The translations under genes were made by a program, and so were the position numbers. The notes under the pieces are model-generated. The model did no database searches. It was not told the origin of the DNA and was given only the letters and a program-made list of their open reading frames with translations. Shown here piece by piece: positions 1-4,499 of a stretch of 5,590 nt of DNA (positions are counted from its first letter, which is position 1; every line of letters begins with the position of its first letter). The stretch lies in contig CALGTU010000135.1 in NCBI GenBank assembly GCA_937901465.1, positions 1-5,590 on the forward strand. The letters are read 5' to 3'. The stretch comes from an uncultured Clostridia bacterium (GTDB lineage Bacteria > Bacillota > Clostridia > Oscillospirales > Ruminococcaceae).

Positions 1-116
1 CCTTTGAAGCGTGACAAATAATTATATGCTTGCTTTTCTCCAATGCCAAATCTGTCTGCAAATTCAGCGATTAGGGCAATGGTATATTTCAATTTATTTG
101 TTTCTTCACGTGACAT
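1..116 (-). CDS. Small DUF3791-like protein, partial (3' end outside window)
   Basis: Reading the minus strand from an ATG at 116 gives 38 complete codons that stay open to the window edge. The peptide starts MSREETNKLKYTIALIAEFA and continues with DRFGIGEKQAYNYLSRFKG. The helical start and the aromatic/basic 'KQAYNYLSRFKG' segment resemble the N-terminus of DUF3791 proteins, which are usually about 70 residues long. This recognition is from memory. The family has no firmly established function; its genes often sit next to DUF3990 genes (ADP-ribosyltransferase-like), so a toxin-antitoxin or accessory role has been suspected. A TTG at 122 is the only other in-frame start, because a stop lies at 123-125. 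No good Shine-Dalgarno sequence precedes either start. The gene diverges from the truncated PBP on the other strand, which suggests it belongs to acquired DNA. Confidence 0.6.
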   Translation of the reverse strand, partial: MSREETNKLKYTIALIAEFADRFGIGEKQAYNYLSRFK

Positions 117-230
117 AGACAATCAATTTTAATCTATGGCAAATATAACAATCCTTTGTGAAAAGTGCAATAATCCTCCTTTTTTATTAGAGTAATTTTG
201 TAATAAGAAGAAGTCTTTGTATAGAGATAG
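117..230. other. Gene-free junction between the DUF3791-like gene and the PBP remnant
   Basis: This AT-rich stretch has stops in the frames that matter on both strands and no recognisable protein. It holds the possible minus-strand promoter. It also has a perfect AGGAGG on the minus strand (180-175), four bases before a TTG (170) that opens only 13 codons before TAA. The PBP-like reading frame begins right after the TAG at 228-230, so a recombination or insertion breakpoint probably lies in or near this stretch. No inverted or direct repeat typical of an insertion sequence end was seen. Confidence 0.45.
142..170 (-). promoter_or_regulatory. Possible promoter for the DUF3791-like gene
   Basis: On the minus strand a -35-like TTGCAC (170-165) is followed after 17 bp by a -10-like TATATT (147-142). 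This would start a transcript about 20 nt before the ATG at 116. The -35 matches the consensus at only three of six positions, so this is a weak call in AT-rich DNA. An alternative -35, TTCACA (162-157), lacks a convincing -10. Confidence 0.3.
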
Positions 231-575
231 GATCAAATTAGTTTGAATAATAGTATACATTTTGATACTTCATATAAGTTGAGGAAATTTATGGAGTATT
301 CTGTAGATAATGATGTATCAAATGCAAGGCCGTCAAATACAACTGCAGCAGGAAAAACATCGACAGCACAAACGGGAATTTATGATGAAGATGGAAACGA
401 AATTTTACAAGCATGGTTTACAGGGTATTTTCCTTCAGATAATCCGAAATATATAGTTACTGTATTTGTTGAGGATGGAAATACAGGGAACTCTTCTGCT
501 GCCCCTGTTTTTAAAGAAATAGCAGAAAAAATTACGATACTAGAAAATGAACAGATAGCAGAAAGAATTTACTAG
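231..575 (+). pseudogene. C-terminal remnant of a class B penicillin-binding protein
   Basis: The frame is open from 231 to a TAA stop at 573-575. Counting from the TTG at 243 it encodes 110 residues. These match the end of the transpeptidase domain of PBP2/FtsI/SpoVD-type enzymes, which cross-link peptidoglycan outside the membrane. Visible landmarks are the 'KLRKFMEYSVDN' helix (residues 12-23), the third active-site motif in 'AAGKTSTAQTG' (35-45, with KTS at 38-40 in place of the usual KTG), the 'AWFTGYFP' strand (57-64) and 'NPKYIVTVFVEDG' followed by 'SSAAPVF' (67-90). The signal anchor, dimerisation domain, SxxK nucleophile motif and SxN motif are all absent; full-length relatives have several hundred residues more. 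No strong ribosome binding site precedes the TTG. I infer a decayed fragment left by insertion or deletion; a secreted or regulatory role is unlikely without a signal peptide. Confidence 0.75.
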
Positions 576-596
576 AAAGTAATTTGTTAAAATTTG

Positions 597-625
597 TTGA
601 CAACTGTTGAACAAGGGTATATAAT
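597..625 (+). promoter_or_regulatory. Sigma-A type promoter of the alaS operon
   Basis: A perfect -35 TTGACA (597-602) is separated by 17 bp from a perfect -10 TATAAT (620-625), giving an expected transcription start near 632. It lies 21 bp after the stop of the PBP remnant and directly before the T-box leader, so regulation is expected mainly after initiation. The -35 is embedded in an imperfect dyad (594-614). Confidence 0.9.
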
Positions 626-719
626 AAATATGTATATTTTAAAAGGCTATGATGTGAATAACCGGATACTTGACACATACAAAGAGAGAAAACGTTTGGT
701 GAAAGTTTTCTATGTGTTT

Positions 720-823
720 TTCGGGTGCTACCACGGAGCCCTGCAGAATAAAACTGCGGCGTATTTCTGCGTTAAAGAATTGAGTGGCGGCATTTTGTCG
801 CAATTTGGGTGGTACCACGGAAC
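720..823 (+). repeat. Specifier segment duplicating the T-box bulge sequence
   Basis: Positions 720-739, around the GCT specifier, and 804-823, around the T-box bulge, are identical at 17 of 20 bases, 84 nt apart. The core is GGGTGCTACCACGGA (723-737) against GGGTGGTACCACGGA (807-821), a single difference. Both copies lie in functional elements, so this may be chance convergence rather than a duplication. Confidence 0.7.
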
Positions 824-826
824 TTT

Positions 827-878
827 GCCTTCGTCCCAAGAAAGATTTATTCTTAGGGGCAAGGCTATTTTTATTTTT
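827..878 (+). terminator. Intrinsic terminator of the T-box leader
   Basis: The 5' strand 827-842 pairs with 850-865: GCCTT with AAGGC, GTCCC with GGGGC and AAGAA with TTCTT. Single bulges lie at C832 and A855, the loop is seven bases (843-849), and a T-rich tract follows (866-878). Its 5' strand contains CGTCCC (832-837), the same bases needed for the antiterminator, so the two structures exclude each other. With charged tRNA-Ala this hairpin should stop transcription before alaS. Confidence 0.93.
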
Positions 879-881
879 GAA

Positions 882-886
882 AGAGG
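882..886 (+). promoter_or_regulatory. Ribosome binding site fixing the alaS start
   Basis: AGAGG ends eight bases before the ATG at 895. It lies just after the terminator T-tract, so it is present only on read-through transcripts. It supports the 895 start over the GTG at 784, which falls inside the T-box. Confidence 0.8.
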
Positions 887-894
887 TAATAGAA

Positions 895-3507
895 ATGAAA
901 TGGACAGGACTTAACGATCTCAGAGAAAGCTATCTCAAGTTTTTTGAAAGCAAGGGTCATTTGAGAATGGATTCAGCTCCTCTTGTTCCTCAGGGGGATA
1001 ATTCGATTCTTCTTATCAATGCGGGCATGACTCCTTTGAAAAAATATTTTCAGGGAATAGAAACACCTCCTTGTAAGAGAGTTACAACTTGTCAGAAGTG
1101 TATCAGAACACCCGATATTGAAAATGTTGGTAAGACAGCTCGTCACGGAACATATTTTGAAATGCTTGGAAATTTCTCATTTGGCGATTATTTCAAACGC
1201 GAAGCAACAGCATGGGCTTGGGAATATCTTACTAAGGTTCTTGAAATTCCCGAAGACAGACTCTGGGTTACAATTTACGAAGAAGATGATGAAGCAGGGG
1301 ATATCTGGGCAAATGAAGTAGGTGTTCCTCGCGAACGCATAATTAAACTTGGTAAAAAGGATAATTTCTGGGAACATGGAAGTGGTCCTTGTGGTCCTTG
1401 TTCTGAAATTCACTTTGACAGAGGTGAAAAATACGGTCCTTTTGAAAGTTTCGAACAGGCTTCGGATTGTGATAGAATTATAGAAATATGGAATAACGTA
1501 TTCACACAGTTTGATAACGATGGTAAGGGTAACTACACACAGCTTGCTACTAAAAACATAGACACAGGTATGGGACTTGAAAGACTCGCTTGTGTAATGC
1601 AGGAGGTTGATAATCTTTTTGAAGTTGATACTGTTCAGAATATAATGAAGAAAATCTGTTCTCTTGTAAATAAGACATATAAAGCAGATGAATCCGAAGA
1701 TATTTCAATCAGAGTTATTACAGACCATATAAGAAGTACAACATTTATGGTTGGAGATGGCATTCTTCCTTCAAACGAAGGCAGAGGATATGTTCTCAGA
1801 AGACTTTTAAGAAGAGCTGCAAGACATGGAAGACTTCTCGGAAAAACAGAACCTTTCCTCTATGAAGTATGTGATACTGTTATTGATGAAAATAAATCTG
1901 CTTATCCTGAACTTGAAGAAAAGAGAGCATATATAAAGAAAGTAATTCAGCAGGAAGAACAGAGCTTTGCAAAAACAGTTGATAAGGGCTCTGAAATTCT
2001 TTCAGGAATGATTGAAGAACTTATTTCATCAGGCAAAAAGGTTCTTGATGGTGCTGATGTATTCAAACTTCATGATACTTATGGCTTCCCTCTTGATCTT
2101 ACAAGAGAAATTCTTGAAGAAAAGGGTCTCGAAGCGGATGAAGAAGGATTCAAGAAACTTATGCAGGAACAGAAGCTTCTTGCCAGAGCAAATAAGAAAC
2201 TTGGCGGTGGTTGGGATAACGCCAAGAACTCTGAACTTGATAGTTTCAAAACAGAATTTGTTGGTTATACCGACCTTGAAGTTGAAACAAAACTTCTTGC
2301 TATCGTTAAGAACGGAGAACTTGCGGATATTTGTGAAACCGGTGATGATGTAAGCGTTATTATCGAAAAGACTCCTTTCTATGCTGAAATGGGCGGACAG
2401 GTAGGCGATTCAGGTAAAATCGTTTGCGGAGATAGCGTTATTGATGTTGCTGATACACAGAAACTTGGCGGAGGACAGTTTATCTGTAATGGCGAAGTTA
2501 TTTCAGGAGGATTTGCTGTCGGAAATACAGTTACTGCTATAGTTGATAAGGAAATGCGTAGCGCAACAGAAAGAAACCATACTTGCGCACATATCCTTCA
2601 GGCGGCTCTCAGAAAAGTTCTCGGAGACCATGTTCATCAGTCTGGTTCTTATGTTGACCCTTACAGATGCAGATTTGACTTCTCACACTTCAGTGCCGTT
2701 ACTCCTGATGAACTTACAGACATTGAAAATATCGTGAATAGTATTATTCTTCAGGGACTTCCTGTTGTTACTGAAGAGCTTCCTATTGAAGAAGCTAAAA
2801 AGCGCGGCGCTATGGCATTGTTCGGTGAAAAATACGGCGATGTTGTAAGAATAGTTTCTGTAGGAGATTTTTCAACAGAATTCTGTGGCGGTACTCATCT
2901 TAAGAATTCTGCTTGTGCAGGTCTTTTCAAGATTATTTCAGAGTCATCTGTTGCATCAGGTATTCGTAGAATTGAAGCTGTAACAGGATATGGTGTTATT
3001 TCTCTTCTTAATGATTATAAAAATACAGTTTCTGAATCTGCTCAGGCTCTCAAAATTGCAAATCAGTCAGAACTTGTTTCGAGATGTAAATCTGTTATGT
3101 CTGATATGAAGAATCTTGAAAAGAAGATAGATGAACTTAATTCAAAGATGGCTTCTTCAGAACTTTCATCAGTAACAGAAAATGCTGAAAATATCGGAAA
3201 ATTTGTTGTTGCTTGTTCAAAATTCAATGCGGCACCTGATGTTTTAAGAACAATGGGAGATAAACTTAAAGATTCTGATGAAAATATAGTTGCGATACTG
3301 GCATCAGATAATAATATGCTTTGTATTTGCGGTAAATCTGCTGTTGCCAATGGTGCTCATGCGGGAAAGATTATTAAAGATGTTTCTGCTATTACAGGCG
3401 GAAAGGGTGGCGGACGCCCTGATAACGCCATGGCAGGTATCGGCGATAAATCAAAATTAGATGAAGCGTTTGCTAAATTTAAGGAACTTATTTCACAGAT
3501 AGGATAA
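895..3507 (+). CDS. alaS: Alanine--tRNA ligase (AlaRS)
   Basis: This cytoplasmic class II synthetase joins alanine to tRNA-Ala using ATP and hydrolyses mischarged Ser- and Gly-tRNA-Ala. The 870-residue product is close to the E. coli length (876). Domains appear in the usual order. The catalytic domain (about 1-240) shows 'TARHGTYFEMLGNFSFGDYF' (81-100, motif 2 region) and 'DTGMGLER' (223-230, motif 3). A helical tRNA-recognition region follows (about 240-460). The editing domain has the zinc ligands H562 and H566 in 'HTCAH' and C664 and H668 in 'CGGTH'. A coiled-coil-like stretch (about 720-770) leads into the C-terminal DHHA1 domain with 'GGKGGGRP' (835-842). All catalytic and editing residues are present. 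The short 'QKCIRTPDIENVG' segment (67-79) lacks the longer GGKHND insertion of E. coli AlaRS and is, from memory, typical of clostridial forms. The ATG at 895 is chosen because of its AGAGG site and the upstream T-box. It is the first gene of the operon. Confidence 0.98.
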   Translation: MKWTGLNDLRESYLKFFESKGHLRMDSAPLVPQGDNSILLINAGMTPLKKYFQGIETPPCKRVTTCQKCIRTPDIENVGKTARHGTYFEMLGNFSFGDYFKREATAWAWEYLTKVLEIPEDRLWVTIYEEDDEAGDIWANEVGVPRERIIKLGKKDNFWEHGSGPCGPCSEIHFDRGEKYGPFESFEQASDCDRIIEIWNNVFTQFDNDGKGNYTQLATKNIDTGMGLERLACVMQEVDNLFEVDTVQNIMKKICSLVNKTYKADESEDISIRVITDHIRSTTFMVGDGILPSNEGRGYVLRRLLRRAARHGRLLGKTEPFLYEVCDTVIDENKSAYPELEEKRAYIKKVIQQEEQSFAKTVDKGSEILSGMIEELISSGKKVLDGADVFKLHDTYGFPLDLTREILEEKGLEADEEGFKKLMQEQKLLARANKKLGGGWDNAKNSELDSFKTEFVGYTDLEVETKLLAIVKNGELADICETGDDVSVIIEKTPFYAEMGGQVGDSGKIVCGDSVIDVADTQKLGGGQFICNGEVISGGFAVGNTVTAIVDKEMRSATERNHTCAHILQAALRKVLGDHVHQSGSYVDPYRCRFDFSHFSAVTPDELTDIENIVNSIILQGLPVVTEELPIEEAKKRGAMALFGEKYGDVVRIVSVGDFSTEFCGGTHLKNSACAGLFKIISESSVASGIRRIEAVTGYGVISLLNDYKNTVSESAQALKIANQSELVSRCKSVMSDMKNLEKKIDELNSKMASSELSSVTENAENIGKFVVACSKFNAAPDVLRTMGDKLKDSDENIVAILASDNNMLCICGKSAVANGAHAGKIIKDVSAITGGKGGGRPDNAMAGIGDKSKLDEAFAKFKELISQIG

Positions 3508-3520
3508 GGAGTGTTTTTCA

Positions 3521-3865
3521 ATGGATTGCCTTTTTTGTAAAATTATTGCAGGAGAAATTCCTAGCACAAAGGTTTATGAAGATGATACAGTTTATGCTTT
3601 TAATGATATCAACCCGGCGGCTCCCACACACGTTCTTATAATTCCTAAGAACCATATTTCATCTGCTGCTGATATTTCAGCTGAAAATTCCGCTGTTGTA
3701 TCTCATATTTTTGAAGTTGCTGCAAAGATAGCCAAGGAAAAAGGTCTTGATAACGGATTCAGAGTCGTTACAAACTGTGGAGAAGATGCTGGTCAGAGTG
3801 TACACCATCTTCATTTTCACCTTATTGGTGGTAAATTCCTTGGGCTAAAAATGGTTGAAGAATAA
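3521..3865 (+). CDS. HIT family protein (HinT-like nucleotide hydrolase)
   Basis: The 114-residue product has the usual length of HIT (histidine triad) proteins of the Hint branch. These are cytoplasmic dimers that bind purine nucleotides and hydrolyse phosphoramidates such as adenylylated amines. The diagnostic triad is near the C-terminus: 'HLHFHLI' (96-102), where the middle histidine, H98, should be the catalytic nucleophile. The N-terminal 'CLFC' (C3 and C6), with H45 and H96, forms the putative zinc site found in many bacterial members. 'NDINPAAPTHVLIIPKNHI' (28-46) is the conserved nucleotide-pocket segment. AAGGAG (3506-3511), overlapping the alaS stop, precedes the ATG by nine bases, and the gap to alaS is only 13 bp. 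In E. coli HinT hydrolyses aminoacyl-adenylates, including ones made by lysyl-tRNA synthetase, so pairing with alaS is suggestive. The physiological substrate here cannot be read from sequence. Confidence 0.95.
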   Translation: MDCLFCKIIAGEIPSTKVYEDDTVYAFNDINPAAPTHVLIIPKNHISSAADISAENSAVVSHIFEVAAKIAKEKGLDNGFRVVTNCGEDAGQSVHHLHFHLIGGKFLGLKMVEE

Positions 3866-3871
3866 AAGGAG
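3866..3871 (+). promoter_or_regulatory. Ribosome binding site fixing the phosphoribosyltransferase start
   Basis: AAGGAG immediately follows the HIT stop codon (3863-3865) and lies seven bases before the ATG at 3879. It selects that ATG over an in-frame TTG at 3855, which sits within the end of the HIT gene and upstream of this site. Confidence 0.85.
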
Positions 3872-3878
3872 ATTTGAA

Positions 3879-4418
3879 ATGATCGAGTATTATGAAATGA
3901 CTATAGCTGGATGTAAAAGAAAACTTCCTATATGTTCTGTAAATGAAAAACTTGATATTGCAGGTTTTATAATGTTTAACGATGTTGAAATTACTGTTGC
4001 TTCAGCTAAAGCACTTCTCGAAAAATGTCCCGAATTTGATTATATAATAACTGCTGAATGTAAGGGAATTCCTCTTGCATATGAAATCGCAAGACAGAGT
4101 AGCAAGCCTTATATTGTCGCTCGCAAAGGGAAGAAACTTTACATGGTGGAGCCTATAGTAGTTGAGGTTCGTTCTATAACTACCGCAGGTGTTCAGACTC
4201 TTGTTCTTGATAAGTCAGATGCTGAACTTATGAAAGGCAAGAGAGTCCTTATCGTTGATGATGTTGTAAGTACTGGTGAAAGTCTTACTGCTATCGAAAC
4301 ACTTGTTAACGAAGCAGGTGGAAACATAGTAGGCAAAGCATTTGTTCTTGCAGAAGGTGATGCTAAGGATAGAGATGATATTATATATCTTGAACCTCTT
4401 CCTTTATTCTTTAAATAA
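3879..4418 (+). CDS. Type I phosphoribosyltransferase, adenine PRTase-like
   Basis: The 179-residue product is about the length of adenine phosphoribosyltransferases, which make AMP from adenine and PRPP in purine salvage. The PRPP-binding loop is clear: 'VLIVDDVVSTGES' at 123-135, two hydrophobic beta residues then DD and the STG turn. 'DYIITAECKGIPLAYEIA' (54-71) matches the conserved E-x-K/R-G-I strand-turn-helix, and 'PYIVARKGKKLYM' (77-89) has the Arg-Lys pyrophosphate-contact region. The hood that defines base specificity is divergent, and 'VEVRSITTAG' (95-104) resembles Apt-related or archaeal-type PRTases more than B. subtilis Apt. The base used is therefore uncertain; hypoxanthine, guanine or xanthine remain possible, as does a regulatory PRTase. 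It starts 13 bp after the HIT gene and ends 20 bp before comEC, with no terminator in either gap, so it is co-transcribed from the T-box promoter. Confidence 0.85.
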   Translation: MIEYYEMTIAGCKRKLPICSVNEKLDIAGFIMFNDVEITVASAKALLEKCPEFDYIITAECKGIPLAYEIARQSSKPYIVARKGKKLYMVEPIVVEVRSITTAGVQTLVLDKSDAELMKGKRVLIVDDVVSTGESLTAIETLVNEAGGNIVGKAFVLAEGDAKDRDDIIYLEPLPLFFK

Positions 4419-4438
4419 TATTTTTCAGGGGTAATGAT

Positions 4439-4499
4439 ATGACGCGAAAAATGGCTTACATAGGGATTTCTTATTTCATAGGCTTGTTTTTCGCGTCAT
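4439..4499 (+). repeat. 13-bp perfect inverted repeat covering the comEC start codon
   Basis: ATGACGCGAAAAA (4439-4451) is the exact reverse complement of TTTTTCGCGTCAT (4487-4499), with 35 bases between the arms. Up to three G-U pairs could extend it inward. The left arm begins with the comEC ATG, so in mRNA the stem would bury the start codon while leaving the AGGGG site single-stranded. No T-tract follows the right arm, so it does not look like a terminator. Confidence 0.75.

Larger units (their letters stand above)
632..878 (+). promoter_or_regulatory. T-box riboswitch, tRNA-Ala responsive, upstream of alaS
   Basis: T-box leaders bind a specific tRNA: the specifier pairs with its anticodon, and an uncharged 3' end stabilises an antiterminator so that transcription continues. 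Here the base of Stem I pairs GGCT (645-648) with AGCC (737-740), and CCG (662-664) with CGG (734-736). The distal arm pairs CACATA (674-679) with TATGTG (711-716) and GAAAAC (688-693) with GTTTTC (705-710). It carries the typical AGAGA and GGTGAAA elements. The specifier is GCT (727-729), an alanine codon, in GCTACC. Two hairpins follow, 743-770 and 787-801. The T-box proper is GGGTGGTACCACGG (807-820). Its GGG and ACG pair with CGTCCC (832-837), leaving the TGGTACC bulge (810-816). TGGT is complementary to an ACCA 3' end, which fits tRNA-Ala with discriminator A. The usual loop-E signature beside the specifier is not obvious. Confidence 0.95.

Noticed and set aside
639..839. Minus-strand reading frame of 66 codons
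   Set aside because: It is antisense to the T-box RNA, whose conserved elements explain the sequence.
784..894. N-terminal extension of AlaRS by 37 residues from a GTG at 784
   Set aside because: The extension overlaps the T-box bulge, antiterminator and terminator, has no family similarity, and the ATG at 895 has a well-placed AGAGG.
594..914. Plus-strand reading frame of about 106 codons between the PBP remnant and alaS
   Set aside because: It lies across the promoter and the structured T-box leader and overlaps the alaS start; the encoded sequence resembles no protein I know.
3063..3350. Minus-strand reading frame of 95 codons within the 3' part of alaS
   Set aside because: It is a Ser/Ile-rich shadow of the alaS coding strand without its own ribosome binding site.
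3855..3878. Earlier TTG start for the phosphoribosyltransferase
   Set aside because: It falls inside the HIT gene and upstream of the AAGGAG at 3866-3871, which is correctly spaced only for the ATG at 3879.
4439..4499. The comEC inverted repeat as an intrinsic terminator for the PRTase gene
   Set aside because: The 35-base loop is long, no run of T residues follows the right arm, and the comEC frame runs straight through it.
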